Source: Halomonas urmiana (GTDB lineage: Bacteria > Pseudomonadota > Gammaproteobacteria > Pseudomonadales > Halomonadaceae). Taken from it: a stretch of 64,000 nt of DNA. Position numbers and translations under genes: made by a program. Shown one piece after another: positions 8,721-18,087 of this stretch (positions are counted from its first letter, which is position 1; the number at the start of each line of letters is the position of its first letter). Below the pieces are notes generated by a model. That model saw only the letters and a program-made list of their open reading frames with translations. It made no database searches and had not been told where the DNA came from. Location of the stretch: NCBI RefSeq assembly GCF_005780185.1, contig NZ_VBUI01000001.1, forward strand, positions 186,001 through 250,000. The letters are read 5' to 3'.

Positions 8721-10010
8721 TCAGCTACGCTGCATCGCCGCAAACGCGCGCTCGGCAGCATCCAGGGTCAGCTGGATGTCTTCCGGAGCATGGGCGCTGG
8801 ACATGAAGCCGGCCTCGAAGGCCGACGGCGCCAGGTAGACCCCCTCGTCGAGCATCGCGGTGAAGAAGCGACGGAAGGCGTCCCCGTCGCAGGCGGTCGC
8901 CTGAGCGAAGTTGTCGACCCGGCTCTGACCGGTGAAGAAGAGCCCGAACATGCCGCCGGCGCGCTGGGTGATCATGTCGATACCCGCCGCCTCGGCACGC
9001 GCCTCGAGGCCATGACAGAGCGTCTCGACCCGCTGCGCCAGGGCATCGTGGAAGCCGGGCGCCTGCAGCTTGGTGAGCAGGGCGATGCCGGCAGCCATGG
9101 CCAGCGGATTGCCCGAGAGGGTGCCGGCCTGATAGACCGGCCCCAGCGGCGAGACGACCTCCATGATCTCGCGACGCCCACCGAAGGCCCCCACCGGCAT
9201 GCCGCCACCGACGATCTTGCCCAGGCAGGTCAGGTCGGGCGTTACGCCGTAGTACGCCTGAGCACCGCCCATGGCCACCCGGAAGCCGGTCATCACCTCG
9301 TCGAAGATCAGCACGCTGCCGTGCTGGTCGCAGACCCGACGCAGGGTCTCCAGGAAGCCCGGCTGGGGCGGGATGCAGTTCATGTTGCCGGCCACCGGCT
9401 CGACGATGATGCAGGCCACCTCGCTGCCGATCTCCTCGAAGCAGGCCTCGACGGCATCGGGATCGTTGAAGGAGAGCGTCACGGTATGCTCGGCCAGAGA
9501 CGCCGGTACTCCCGGTGAGCTGGGCTCGCCGTGGGTCAGGGCGCCGGAGCCCGCCTTGACCAGCAGCGAGTCGGTGTGACCGTGATAGTTGCCCTCGAAC
9601 TTGACGATCTTGTCCCGACCGGTGAAGCCGCGCGCCAGGCGCACCGCCGACATGGTGGCCTCGGTACCGGAGTTGACCATGCGCACCATCTCGATGGAGG
9701 GGATCATCTCGCAGATCAGGTCGGCCATGGTGGTCTCGACGGCCGTGGGGGTGCCGAAGGAGAGGCCGGCATCGAGGCGCTCACGCACCGCGCCCAGCAC
9801 CTCGGGATCGGCGTGCCCGGTGATCATCGGCCCCCAGGAGCCGACGTAGTCGACATAGCGCTTGCCTTCCACATCGAACAGATAGGCGCCCTTGGCACGC
9901 TCCATGAACACCGGGGGACGATCCATGCCCTTGAAGGCGCGCACCGGCGAGTTGACCCCGCCGGGGATGTGCCGGCAGGCCTGTTCGAAGAGCTGTGCGG
10001 ATGTGGTCAT
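8721..10010 (-). CDS. hemL: Glutamate-1-semialdehyde 2,1-aminomutase
   Basis: PLP enzyme that converts glutamate-1-semialdehyde to 5-aminolevulinate, the entry point of haem synthesis by the C5 route. The 429-aa protein (E. coli 426) shows [10 protein letters not shown] at the N-terminus, [33 protein letters not shown] and the PLP lysine in [17 protein letters not shown]. The start has GAGGTTGAC just upstream. With hemJ 1 kb upstream on the same strand and hemW nearby, haem functions are clustered here. Confidence 0.97.
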   Translation of the reverse strand: MTTSAQLFEQACRHIPGGVNSPVRAFKGMDRPPVFMERAKGAYLFDVEGKRYVDYVGSWGPMITGHADPEVLGAVRERLDAGLSFGTPTAVETTMADLICEMIPSIEMVRMVNSGTEATMSAVRLARGFTGRDKIVKFEGNYHGHTDSLLVKAGSGALTHGEPSSPGVPASLAEHTVTLSFNDPDAVEACFEEIGSEVACIIVEPVAGNMNCIPPQPGFLETLRRVCDQHGSVLIFDEVMTGFRVAMGGAQAYYGVTPDLTCLGKIVGGGMPVGAFGGRREIMEVVSPLGPVYQAGTLSGNPLAMAAGIALLTKLQAPGFHDALAQRVETLCHGLEARAEAAGIDMITQRAGGMFGLFFTGQSRVDNFAQATACDGDAFRRFFTAMLDEGVYLAPSAFEAGFMSSAHAPEDIQLTLDAAERAFAAMQRS

Positions 10011-10032
10011 GTCAACCTCTTGCCCTGTTGAG

Positions 10033-10051
10033 GCCTGCCCGTCGGGCAGGC
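10033..10051. terminator. Short hairpin between thiD and hemL
   Basis: GCCTGCCC at 10033-10040 and GGGCAGGC at 10044-10051 form an 8-9 bp stem in the 178-base gap between the thiD stop and the hemL start. No T-run follows in either direction, so it may be a weak terminator of thiD or a structure in the hemL leader. Confidence 0.35.
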
Positions 10052-10188
10052 TATGGATAGTTCTCTGGATAAAACTGTGACGGGCGGTGAAAAGCCGGTG
10101 AATGTCGCCGAACGACAGGCGACCGGCGGGGCCCGAATTCGTCCCTATTCTCGTCTGCCGGGGGGGGCGATGACCAGCCCGTCCGGCA

Positions 10189-11046
10189 TCAGCACCCGCT
10201 CGTCGCTCCGGGAGCGAGACCGGCGGGCAGCGCCGGCAGCTCCCAGAGGCGACGGGGCAGGCGCTGATCCCTGCCGGGTTGCCAGCCGTGTGCCAACGCC
10301 TGCCAGGTGAAGGCCTGAGCCTGCTCGCAGGCGACGACCAGCGACTCCCCCGCGGCCAGACGCGCCGCCAGGGCGCTCGCCAGGGTACAGCCGGAGCCGT
10401 GGAAGACGCCGGCCAGGCGCGGCCAGGTCCACTGGCGGCTGGTGTCCGGGGCGTGCAGGGTGTGCTCCACGCGATCGGCCGGCACCCGCCCCTCGGGATC
10501 GTCGGTACCGGTGACCAACAGCGCCTGGCAGCCCAGTGACATCAGCGCCACCGCCCGTTCGGTATCGTCGTCGCCGTCGGGGTCGGCCAGCCGAGCCAGC
10601 TCGCGCCGATTGGGCGTCAGGATATCCACAAGCGGTAGCAGGTGATGGCGGATGGCGTCGATCAGCTCGATTGTGGACAACTCGCTGCCGCCGCCGGCGC
10701 TGAGCACCGGATCCATCACCACCGGCACGCCCGGACGCCGCCGCACGATGTCCACCACGGCATCCAGGACGGCGACGTCGGGGATCACGCCGATCTTGAT
10801 GGCGGCGATTTCGAACTCGTCGAGGGCCGCCGCCATGGCGCGCAGGTCATCGGCGCCGACGGGGCGCACGGCGCTGACGTCGCGACAGTTCTGCACCGTC
10901 AGCGCCGTGGGTAGCGTCAAGGCCCAGCCGCCGCAGGCGGCCACCGCCTCGCTGTCGGCGACCAGGCCGGCGCCGCCGGTCGGATCGTGGCCGGCCAGCA
11001 CCAGCACGGTCGGCAGGTGAGGAGTCAGTTCCGCGTCATCGGCCAT
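10189..11046 (-). CDS. thiD: Hydroxymethylpyrimidine/phosphomethylpyrimidine kinase ThiD
   Basis: Phosphorylates HMP and HMP-P in thiamine synthesis (ribokinase-like fold). The 285-aa product has the N-terminal [13 protein letters not shown] motif, [31 protein letters not shown], and the C-terminal anion-hole motif [15 protein letters not shown]. No thiE or other thiamine gene is adjacent. Its start shares one base with the hemJ stop (TGATG), so the two are translationally coupled. The C-terminal 15 residues after [10 protein letters not shown] look variable. Confidence 0.92.
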   Translation of the reverse strand: MADDAELTPHLPTVLVLAGHDPTGGAGLVADSEAVAACGGWALTLPTALTVQNCRDVSAVRPVGADDLRAMAAALDEFEIAAIKIGVIPDVAVLDAVVDIVRRRPGVPVVMDPVLSAGGGSELSTIELIDAIRHHLLPLVDILTPNRRELARLADPDGDDDTERAVALMSLGCQALLVTGTDDPEGRVPADRVEHTLHAPDTSRQWTWPRLAGVFHGSGCTLASALAARLAAGESLVVACEQAQAFTWQALAHGWQPGRDQRLPRRLWELPALPAGLAPGATSGC

Positions 11047-11477
11047 CAGAAGGGCTTCATCACGGCGAGGAAGATGATCAGCAGCAGGGCGATCACCGGC
11101 AGCTCGTTGAACCAGCGGAAGAAGACGTGGCCGCGTGTGCAGCGCGCCGCGGCGAACTGCTTCAGGTAGATCAGGCAGACATGGTGATAGGCCACCAGCA
11201 CCACCACCAGCGCGAGCTTGGCGTGAAGCCAGCCCTGGCCGAGCCAGGCGGGATTGAGCGCCAGCATGGCGCCACCGAAGAGCAGCACGGCGATCATCGA
11301 CGGGGTCATGATGCCGCGATAGAGCTTGCGCTCCATGACGAGGAAGTGGTCGATCGCCTGCTGCTCGCCGCGGTCACGGGCCTGGGCGTGGTAGACGTAG
11401 AGGCGCGGGAGATAAAAGAGGGCAGCGAACCAGGTCACCATGGCCACCAGGTGCAGGGCCTTCATCCACAGGTACAT
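11046..11477 (-). CDS. hemJ: Protoporphyrinogen IX oxidase HemJ
   Basis: Membrane enzyme of the last-but-one haem step (oxidation of protoporphyrinogen IX), replacing HemG/HemY in many proteobacteria. The 143-aa protein has four hydrophobic segments. It carries the family signature MYLWMKALHLVAMVTWFAAL with its conserved His, LPRLYVYHAQA, and LHAKLALVVVLVAYHH. It lies between thiD and the CLC gene, all on the minus strand, with 9 bases to the CLC stop. Confidence 0.93.
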   Translation of the reverse strand: MYLWMKALHLVAMVTWFAALFYLPRLYVYHAQARDRGEQQAIDHFLVMERKLYRGIMTPSMIAVLLFGGAMLALNPAWLGQGWLHAKLALVVVLVAYHHVCLIYLKQFAAARCTRGHVFFRWFNELPVIALLLIIFLAVMKPF

Positions 11478-11486
11478 GACGACTCC

Positions 11487-13283
11487 TCAGCCGTTTGATG
11501 AATCGGAAAAACGATAGTGTCGCTCGATGGCGTCGCGGGTGATGATACCGGAAATCCGCTTGTTCTTCGGCCGATGACCGTGCTCCACGTAGAGGGCGTC
11601 CACCGCCTTGTCGTTGAGCCGGTCGAAGGCCTCGGTCAGCGTCGCCTGCAGGTGGATCGGCGCCAAGTCCAGGCGCTGGCCGGGGATCTCGACCAGGTCC
11701 AGCAGCGCGCTGTCATCGGCGCTCTCCTCATCGTGCTCCAGCAGCCAGCGCGCCAGATCGGCGGCCTTCAGCGCCAGCAGCGGCTTGTCGGCGGAGGAGC
11801 GCTCGATCAGCACCCAAACGGGATTGGCCTCGAGCAGGGCCCGGGCCTGGTCGCGGGTCACCATGCGGGTGCTGCGCACCAGGCTACGCTCCATGACCGC
11901 CGGCACCGACACCCGGGAGAGTGCCTGCATCAGCGGCTGTTGCAGGGGGTGCAGGCCGTGTCGGGTGACGCTGATGAAGAAGCCGTCGCAGCGGCACAGC
12001 TGGCGGGAGGTCAGCCCCGCGACCACCACCGCCAGCATGCCCGGTAGGATGATGTTGGGGTTGTTGGTCAACTCGAGCAGCGCCATCAGCGCAGCCAGCG
12101 GGGCCTGCAGCACCGCGCCCATCATGGCCGCCATGCCGAGCATGCCGTAGATCTCGGGACCGGCGGCCAGGCTCGGCATCAGCTGGGCACCGAGCAGGCC
12201 CAGCAGGGTGCCGGCCGCGGCACCCACCACCAGCACCGGCCCGATGATGCTGACCGGGATGCCGCAGGCCACGGCGCCGGCGGTGAGCAGCAGCTTGCCG
12301 ATGGCCACCGCCAGCAGCACGTCCAGCGGCAGGCCTCCCGAGAGGGTCAGGGCCAGGGTGTCATAGCCCATGCCCTGCACCTGGGGGTACCACCAGGCCA
12401 CACCGCCCACTACCACTCCGACCAGCGCACAGCGCACGCCCCAAGGCAGCCGCTCCAGGCGGCGTCCGGAGCGCGCCACCCTGACGAAGAGCCCGGCCAG
12501 CAGACCGATGATCAGGGCGCAGATGACCAGCCACGGCAGATTGACCAGCGAGCCCAGCGCCACGTCGGAGGCCTGGAAGGCGCGTTCGGTGCCGAAGACT
12601 AGCTGAGCCACCACCGCCCCCATGGTCGAGGCCAGGATCACCGGCATGAAACCGACGATGGTGTACTCCATCATCACCACTTCCATGGCGAAGATGACCC
12701 CGGCGATGGGGGTATGGAAGGAGGCCGAGATGCCCGCCGCGGTGCCGCAGGCCACCAGCACCCGCAGGCTGTTGTGAGGCAGCTTGAGGCGCTGGCCGAG
12801 GCCGCTGACGGCCGCGGCCCCCAAGTGGATGGCCGGCCCCTCGCGCCCGGCGGAGAGGCCGCCGAGCACCGAGATCAGCCCGACCCACCACTGGGTAATC
12901 CAGTTGCGCAGCGGGAAGCGTCCCTGGTGGTAGGTCAGCCGCTCGATCACGTGGGCCACGCCGATCTTGCGGTTGGCGACCGGCTGGCGCCACAGCCACA
13001 GGCCGATCAGCGTCACCGCCAGCAGCGGCAGCAGGGCACGCCCCCAGGGCGGGAGCTGCTCGAAGGCCTCGGGATTGCCGTCGGGCATGAAGGCCAGGGC
13101 ACCGAGGGCGAGCAGCAGCCGGAACACCACCATCAGTCCCCCGGTGATCAACCCCGAGACCACGCCCAGCACGCACAGCTGGGGCAGGGCATCCACATTG
13201 GCCAGCTGGCGACGGAAGCCATCCAGGCTGAAGTCGGGTAGCGAGAAGCGTGGCACGGCGACGTTCCTGTTCGGCCTGAGCAT
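11487..13283 (-). CDS. CLC-family chloride channel/transporter with C-terminal CBS region
   Basis: Integral membrane chloride protein of 598 aa: about 30-440 is the CLC fold and about 450-595 a CBS-type cytoplasmic region. The gating glutamate is present (G146-REGP150, Glu148). At the site of E. coli ClC Glu203, the internal proton glutamate, the motif [11 protein letters not shown] has Val202 after Glu201; Val there is what channel-type CLCs have. The GSGIP selectivity loop is replaced by KIGVAHV and the second filter loop reads SIIGP. These features argue against a textbook H+/Cl- antiporter. It is the first gene of the run clc-hemJ-thiD, divergent from argC. Confidence 0.9.
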   Translation of the reverse strand: MLRPNRNVAVPRFSLPDFSLDGFRRQLANVDALPQLCVLGVVSGLITGGLMVVFRLLLALGALAFMPDGNPEAFEQLPPWGRALLPLLAVTLIGLWLWRQPVANRKIGVAHVIERLTYHQGRFPLRNWITQWWVGLISVLGGLSAGREGPAIHLGAAAVSGLGQRLKLPHNSLRVLVACGTAAGISASFHTPIAGVIFAMEVVMMEYTIVGFMPVILASTMGAVVAQLVFGTERAFQASDVALGSLVNLPWLVICALIIGLLAGLFVRVARSGRRLERLPWGVRCALVGVVVGGVAWWYPQVQGMGYDTLALTLSGGLPLDVLLAVAIGKLLLTAGAVACGIPVSIIGPVLVVGAAAGTLLGLLGAQLMPSLAAGPEIYGMLGMAAMMGAVLQAPLAALMALLELTNNPNIILPGMLAVVVAGLTSRQLCRCDGFFISVTRHGLHPLQQPLMQALSRVSVPAVMERSLVRSTRMVTRDQARALLEANPVWVLIERSSADKPLLALKAADLARWLLEHDEESADDSALLDLVEIPGQRLDLAPIHLQATLTEAFDRLNDKAVDALYVEHGHRPKNKRISGIITRDAIERHYRFSDSSNG

Positions 13284-13383
13284 CGGGGCCCCCCGTCTGG
13301 GTGGACCCTGCCCTCTTGTGTATCATATCCAGACACAGAGGTCTCAGCGCTTCCCATCCCAGCCCCGTTCCCAGGAGTCCATC

Positions 13384-14418
13384 GTGATCAAGGTCGGAAT
13401 CGTCGGCGGCACCGGATACACCGGCGTCGAACTGCTCAGGCTGCTGGCTCGTCATCCGGACGTGGAGGTGGATGCCATCACCTCGCGCTCCGAGGCGGGC
13501 ATGGCCGTCAGCGAGCTGTACCCCAACCTGCGTGGCCACTACGACGAGCTGGCCTTCAGCCTGCCCGATGCCGACCGGCTGGGACGCTGCGACGCGGTCT
13601 TCTTCGCCACCCCCCACGGCGTGGCCCACGCGCTGGCGGGCGAGCTGCTCGAGCGCGGCACCCGGGTAATCGACCTGTCGGCCGACTTCCGGCTGCGCGA
13701 CGCCGACGAGTGGGCGCACTGGTACGGGCAGGCCCACGGCGCCCCGGCGTTGCTCGGCGAGGCGATCTACGGCCTGCCGGAGGTCCGCCGCGAGCGCATC
13801 CGCGAGGCCCGGCTGATCGCGGTTCCCGGCTGCTATCCCACCGCCGTGCAGCTCGGCCTGCTGCCGCTGCTGGAGGCCGGCCTGATCGATGTCGAGCACG
13901 TGATCGCCGACTGCAAGTCCGGCGTGACCGGGGCCGGACGCGGCGCCAAGGTACCCTCGCTGATGGCCGAGGCCAGCGAGTCCATGAAGGCCTATGGCGC
14001 CTCAGGCCACCGTCACCTGCCCGAGATCCGCCAGGGGCTCGGCGATGCCGCCGGCGGCCCAGTGGGCCTGACCTTCGTGCCACACCTAACGCCGATGATC
14101 CGCGGCATCCACGCCACCCTCTACGGGCGCCTCACCGGCGAGCCGGGCGATCTCCAGGCGCTCTTCGAGCGCCGCTTCGCCAGCGAGCCCTTCGTCGACG
14201 TGATGCCCGCCGGCAGCCACCCCGAGACACGCAGCGTCAAGGGCGCCAACGTCTGCCGGCTGGCGGTGCATCGCCCCGGCGACGGCGACACCGTGGTGGT
14301 GCTCTCGGTGATCGACAACCTGGTCAAGGGCGCCTCGGGCCAGGCCGTGCACAACCTCAACCTGATGTTCGGCCTCGACGAGACCGCCGGCCTCGATGCC
14401 CCGGCGATGATGCCCTGA
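13384..14418 (+). CDS. argC: N-acetyl-gamma-glutamyl-phosphate reductase
   Basis: NADPH-dependent reduction of N-acetylglutamyl phosphate, the third step of arginine synthesis. The GTG at 13384, with AGGAG at 13373-13377, gives [19 protein letters not shown], the family N-terminus; the frame is open further upstream but that part overlaps the CLC gene antisense. Length is 344 aa. The NADP-binding GGTGYTG, the catalytic Cys in VPGCYPTA and the GHRHLPEI block are all present, and [17 protein letters not shown] closes the protein. In many gammaproteobacteria argC precedes erpA, as here. Confidence 0.96.
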   Translation: MIKVGIVGGTGYTGVELLRLLARHPDVEVDAITSRSEAGMAVSELYPNLRGHYDELAFSLPDADRLGRCDAVFFATPHGVAHALAGELLERGTRVIDLSADFRLRDADEWAHWYGQAHGAPALLGEAIYGLPEVRRERIREARLIAVPGCYPTAVQLGLLPLLEAGLIDVEHVIADCKSGVTGAGRGAKVPSLMAEASESMKAYGASGHRHLPEIRQGLGDAAGGPVGLTFVPHLTPMIRGIHATLYGRLTGEPGDLQALFERRFASEPFVDVMPAGSHPETRSVKGANVCRLAVHRPGDGDTVVVLSVIDNLVKGASGQAVHNLNLMFGLDETAGLDAPAMMP

Positions 14419-14647
14419 TTGCAGCAGTCAGATCCCAGCACCAGAGGGCGCCGGGAGATGGTCGAAGAGGAGGTCCACGCCATGGGTGAGGAGCATCACT
14501 CCGAACGGGCTGGCCATGGATGGCCAGCACCGGTCCTGCGAGCGGAGCAGGGCGTAGGTAGCGTCAGGGAAGTATTCACAGTGCCTCCTCGATGGTCCGA
14601 CACTTCGGGACCTTCCCCGGCACAGCCCGTAGTTAGTCCCACAAAAG

Positions 14648-14677
14648 TTGACCCTTTTGCTGGGGAATGTGGATAAT
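14648..14677 (+). promoter_or_regulatory. Putative sigma-70 promoter of erpA
   Basis: TTGACC at 14648-14653 and GATAAT at 14672-14677 are separated by 18 bases and lie 43 bases before the erpA start. Both hexamers match five of six consensus bases. Confidence 0.6.
14668..14676 (-). promoter_or_regulatory. Perfect DnaA box overlapping the erpA -10 element
   Basis: TGTGGATAA is the exact complement of the strong DnaA box TTATCCACA. It overlaps the -10 hexamer, so bound DnaA would be expected to block the promoter. The candidate origin lies 3 kb away. Confidence 0.5.
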
Positions 14678-14719
14678 CGTCTGCTGCCACGACATTCATC
14701 GATCCAGGGGAGGTCACCC

Positions 14720-15073
14720 ATGAGCGGTGCCGAATCCTTCGTTCCCACCCCCTTGATGCTCTCCGACGGCGCCCGGGCACGACTCGCGGCGCTGATCGAG
14801 GAACAGGGTAACCCCCGGCTCAAGCTGCGCGTCTACGTCACCGGCGGTGGCTGCTCGGGCTTCCAGTACGGCTTCGACTTCGCCGAGGAGACCGCCGAGG
14901 ACGATACCCTCGTCGAGTTCGGCGCGGTGGCCCTGGTGGTCGACCCGCTCTCCTATCAGTACCTGGTCGGCTCCACCGTCGACTACGAGGAGGGCCTCGC
15001 CGGTGCCCGCTTCCTGGTCCAGAACCCCAACGCCACCACCACCTGCGGGTGCGGCGCCTCCTTCATGGTCTGA
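14720..15073 (+). CDS. erpA: Iron-sulfur cluster insertion protein ErpA
   Basis: A-type carrier that delivers [Fe-S] clusters to apoproteins such as IspG/IspH. The start at 14720 follows GGGGAGG and gives [18 protein letters not shown]; 117 aa (E. coli 114). The three cluster ligands are Cys45 in [11 protein letters not shown] and Cys109/Cys111 in CGCGASF. It has its own promoter just upstream. Confidence 0.95.
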   Translation: MSGAESFVPTPLMLSDGARARLAALIEEQGNPRLKLRVYVTGGGCSGFQYGFDFAEETAEDDTLVEFGAVALVVDPLSYQYLVGSTVDYEEGLAGARFLVQNPNATTTCGCGASFMV

Positions 15074-15186
15074 GCGACAACGTTGGCTCAGCGGCCAAAG
15101 CCGCCTGGCCCGTCACTTGACGCTTCTCCGGGAACTCGCCATCGTTGATGGCGCGAATGATAAGAAATCCTTCCACGGGGAATGCT

Positions 15187-15954
15187 ATGAAACCGCAACT
15201 GAAACAAGCCGCGCTGGCCGCCAGCATCGCCATTGGACTGGGTGGTGCTACGCTTGCCAATGCCGATGAGCACGTGCTCGAGGTCGTCACCGACCCGAGC
15301 TTCGTACCCTTCGAGATGATGGATCAGGAATCCGGCGAGATGGTCGGCTTCGACATGGACATCATCAGCGAACTGGCCGAGCGGGCCGGCTTCGAGTACA
15401 ACCTGCGCACGATGGACTTCAACGGCATCATTCCCGCCGTGCAGACCGGCAACGTCGACATCGCCATCGCCGGCATCACCATCACCGACGAGCGTGCCGA
15501 GATCGTCGACTTCTCCGATCCCTACTACGACAGCGGCCTGCGCATCCTGGTCGGTGCCAACGACGACAGCGTCCAAGAGCTCGAGGACCTGAACGGCAAG
15601 AAGATCGGCACCAAGGTCGGCTCCACCAGCTACGACTTCCTCCAGGAAAACCTCGGCGAGGACGCCGACATCACCCCCTACCCGGGCAGCAGCGACATGT
15701 ACATGGCCCTGCTCGGCGGCAGCGTCGATGCGGTCTTCTACGATGCGCCCAACGTCGGCTACTTCTCCCAGACCAAGGGTGAGGGTCGCGTGAAGGTCGT
15801 GGGCGACCTCTACGAGGGCCAGCAGTACGGCATCGTCTTCGTCGAGGGCAGCGAGTGGGTCGAGCCCGTCAACGAGGCCCTGGCCGAGATGAAGGAAGAC
15901 GGCACCTACGACGAGATCCACGCCAAGTGGTTCGGTAGCGCCAGCGGCGAGTGA
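15187..15954 (+). CDS. Polar amino-acid ABC transporter, periplasmic binding protein
   Basis: Substrate-binding component of a type 3 (GlnH/HisJ-like) importer. The start at 15187 has GGGGA just upstream. A signal peptide is followed by SANADEH-type cleavage near residue 22 (TLANADEHV). The SBP_bac_3 fold shows [13 protein letters not shown], the signature [18 protein letters not shown], and YDAPNVGYF; 255 aa. It is followed by permease and ATPase genes in the same direction. The substrate is probably glutamine or another polar amino acid, but the sequence alone does not fix it. Confidence 0.9.
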   Translation: MKPQLKQAALAASIAIGLGGATLANADEHVLEVVTDPSFVPFEMMDQESGEMVGFDMDIISELAERAGFEYNLRTMDFNGIIPAVQTGNVDIAIAGITITDERAEIVDFSDPYYDSGLRILVGANDDSVQELEDLNGKKIGTKVGSTSYDFLQENLGEDADITPYPGSSDMYMALLGGSVDAVFYDAPNVGYFSQTKGEGRVKVVGDLYEGQQYGIVFVEGSEWVEPVNEALAEMKEDGTYDEIHAKWFGSASGE

Positions 15955-15972
15955 TGCCCGGTGACTTCCGTC

Positions 15973-16004
15973 AGCGGGGTCGGGTCATGAGGCCCGACCC
16001 CGCT
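15973..16004 (+). terminator. Intercistronic hairpin after the binding-protein gene
   Basis: A perfect 12-bp stem, AGCGGGGTCGGG at 15973-15984 and CCCGACCCCGCT at 15993-16004, has an 8-base loop and no T-run. Such hairpins behind binding-protein genes usually protect the upstream message and lower permease expression. Confidence 0.6.
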
Positions 16005-16064
16005 GCGTTGTGCCCCCGGTACCTTCCCCCGTCGTCATCCCCCGCGTCTTGACGGAGAAATCTT

Positions 16065-16736
16065 GTGGACGTCACCTTCCAATTCGACTGGCAGGCGGCC
16101 TTTGCCTCCATTCCCTTCCTGATCAAGGGTATCCCCTATACCCTGCTGATCTCCTTCGGTGGCCTGGCCATCGGCTTTCTGATCGGCATCCTCTTCGGCC
16201 TGCTGCGCATCAGTCGCCTCGCCTGGCTGAAGATCCCGGCCGTGGCCTACATCGAGATCTTCCGCGGCACCCCGGTGCTGGTGCAGGTGCTGTTCATCTT
16301 CTATGGTCTGCCGCAGCTGCTGGGCGGCCCGATCAACGCCCTCGTGGCCGGGATCGCCGCCATCGCCGTCAACTCCGGCGCCTATATCTCGGAGATCGTG
16401 CGCGGCGGCGTGCAGTCCATCGAGCGCGGGCAGCGCGAGGCGGGCCTGTCACTCGGCCTTTCACGCCGCCAGACCTTCCGCTACATCATCTGGCCCCAGG
16501 CCTTCCGACGCATGATCCCATCGCTCGGTAACCAGGGCATCATCAGCATCAAGGACACCTCGCTGTTCTCGGTGATCGGGGTCGGCGAACTGGTCCGCCA
16601 GGGCCAGGTCTACATCGCGACCACCTTCAATGCCCTCGAGGTCTACCTGATGGTCGCCCTGCTCTATCTGGCGATCACCCTGACCCTCTCGTTCGTGCTG
16701 CGCCAGCTCGAGCGCAGAGGCCTGGTCGGACAATAA
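16065..16736 (+). CDS. Polar amino-acid ABC transporter, permease (GlnP/HisM type)
   Basis: Inner-membrane subunit of the same importer, 223 aa with about five hydrophobic segments. It starts at GTG 16065 behind ACGGAGAAA. The coupling loop that contacts the ATPase is visible as EAGLSLGLSRRQTFRYIIWP, and EIFRGTPVLVQ is the N-terminal family signature. Only one permease gene is present, so the transporter is probably a homodimer as in GlnHPQ. A 12-base gap separates it from the ATPase gene. Confidence 0.91.
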   Translation: MDVTFQFDWQAAFASIPFLIKGIPYTLLISFGGLAIGFLIGILFGLLRISRLAWLKIPAVAYIEIFRGTPVLVQVLFIFYGLPQLLGGPINALVAGIAAIAVNSGAYISEIVRGGVQSIERGQREAGLSLGLSRRQTFRYIIWPQAFRRMIPSLGNQGIISIKDTSLFSVIGVGELVRQGQVYIATTFNALEVYLMVALLYLAITLTLSFVLRQLERRGLVGQ

Positions 16737-16748
16737 GGAACGCGCGAC

Positions 16749-17522
16749 ATGACACACGAGAAGTCCACGTCCGGCAGCGATCCCATCGTGCGCATGGACA
16801 AGGTCAACAAGCATTTCGGCAGCCTGCATGTGCTGAAGGACATCGACCTGTCGGTCTCCCCCGGCGAGGTCGTGGTGATCATCGGTGCCAGCGGCTCGGG
16901 CAAGTCGACGCTGATCCGCTGCATCAACGGCCTCGAGGAGTTCCAGCAGGGCTACCTGGAGGTCGATGGCAGCCAGCTGGTGCCCCACGGCAAGGCCTCG
17001 GCGGCGCTGCAGAAGATCCGTACCGAGGTCGGCATGGTCTTCCAGCAGTTCAACCTCTTCCCCCATCTGAGCGTGCTGGACAACGTGACCCTGGCGCCGA
17101 TGAAGGTGCGCGGCTGGAGCCGGGAGGACGCTATCGAGACCGCCGAGCGCCTGCTCGAGCGGGTCGGCATCAGCGACCAGGCCGCCAAGCATCCTGGTCA
17201 GCTCTCCGGTGGCCAGCAGCAGCGCGTAGCCCTGGCCCGTGCGCTGGCCATGGAGCCGCGCCTGATGCTGTTCGACGAGCCCACCTCGGCACTCGATCCG
17301 GAGATGATCGGCGAGGTCCTGGACGCCATGCGGGAACTGGCAAAGGAAGGCATGACCATGCTGATCGTGACCCACGAGATGGGCTTCGCCCGTGAGGTCG
17401 CCGACCGAGTGATCTTCATTCACAAGGGTGAGATCACCGAGGAGGGGCCGCCCGAGGAGGTCTTCGATTCACCTCGGAACGAACGCACCCAGAGCTTCCT
17501 CTCGCGCGTCCTCAAGCACTGA
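16749..17522 (+). CDS. Polar amino-acid ABC transporter, ATP-binding protein (GlnQ type)
   Basis: Nucleotide-binding subunit, 257 aa. Walker [11 protein letters not shown]-loop [11 protein letters not shown], signature [15 protein letters not shown], Walker B LMLFDEP and H-loop IVTHEMGF occur in order. It is the last gene of the three-gene operon and is followed by a strong terminator. Confidence 0.94.
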   Translation: MTHEKSTSGSDPIVRMDKVNKHFGSLHVLKDIDLSVSPGEVVVIIGASGSGKSTLIRCINGLEEFQQGYLEVDGSQLVPHGKASAALQKIRTEVGMVFQQFNLFPHLSVLDNVTLAPMKVRGWSREDAIETAERLLERVGISDQAAKHPGQLSGGQQQRVALARALAMEPRLMLFDEPTSALDPEMIGEVLDAMRELAKEGMTMLIVTHEMGFAREVADRVIFIHKGEITEEGPPEEVFDSPRNERTQSFLSRVLKH

Positions 17523-17577
17523 TCTTGCCTCCTCCGATCCCCTCGGGAGCCTCTAACCAGCCCTTCAGCATCCCTCC

Positions 17578-17614
17578 AAAAAAGGCCCTGTCGTTATCGA
17601 CAGGGCCTTTTTTT
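17578..17614 (+). terminator. Strong Rho-independent terminator of the ABC operon
   Basis: AAAAAA, then GGCCCTGTCG (17584-17593), loop TTAT, CGACAGGGCC (17598-17607) and T7. The A and T tracts extend the stem and make it usable from both sides, insulating the origin-like region from transcription. Confidence 0.9.
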
Positions 17615-18087
17615 GCCTGTGGACAGAAGTTTTCTGGAACCTGCCTAGATCCGCCTGCAGGCCCCGTCATACGCGGAGATGGACGCCTGGCTCTCGAGTG
17701 TTCACAGCCACGGTAACAAGCCCGGTAGAGAACGGTGGACAAGCGGTGATCTTTTTCCCGTGTGGACAAGTCGCCATTCCGTCCACAGCCTCCGGACACC
17801 TCGTCCGCAGGCTGTCACGCCTTTCTCCGACGAGGGATCAACAATGCAAGCTGTTGATAAAAGTAAGATTTATTAGCTTATCCACTAAAAATGTCCACAC
17901 CAGTAGTTACAACTACAACAGAACTTCTCTTTTATATTCTGTTTTATTGTATATGAAGAGAGATGACGGCCACCGGGAAGGAATTCGGGTGTGGAAAACC
18001 CTGACGATTACCCACAGGGGGTTTATACTGGCCCGCTGATTTCCACCCCTGACAGCCACATCGGCGCACCGCGCCAAGAGGTGACCC
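17615..18087. other. Candidate chromosomal replication origin (oriC-like region)
   Basis: A 470-base gene-free stretch directly before mnmG, the position of oriC in enterobacteria. DnaA-box-like sites one base from TTATCCACA lie at 17761-17769 (minus, TTGTCCACA), 17852-17860 (minus, TTATCAACA), 17878-17886 (plus, TTATCCACT), 17990-17998 (minus, TTTTCCACA) and 18008-18016 (plus, TTACCCACA). Weaker ones are at 17618-17626 and 17891-17899. An AT-rich segment at about 17850-17960 (for example TTTTATATTCTGTTTTATTG) could be the unwinding element. GATC occurs at least three times. parAB lies 2.6 kb downstream. No perfect box is present and the dnaA-side intergenic region outside the window is a rival. 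Confidence 0.62.

Larger units (their letters stand above)
14419..14719. other. Intergenic stretch between argC and erpA
   Basis: About 300 bases. The last 75 bases hold the erpA promoter and a DnaA box. The first 200 bases contain a 20-base palindrome, GCTGGCCAT-GG-ATGGCCAGC at 14509-14528, without a T-run. A minus-strand reading frame ending at 14428 looks protein-like over its last 45 residues (for example YFPDATYALLRSQDR) but has no recognisable start or family; it could be a gene remnant. Confidence 0.4.

Noticed and set aside
17692..18039. Small open frames within the candidate origin
   Set aside because: No ribosome sites, and the composition is that of AT-rich non-coding DNA with DnaA boxes.
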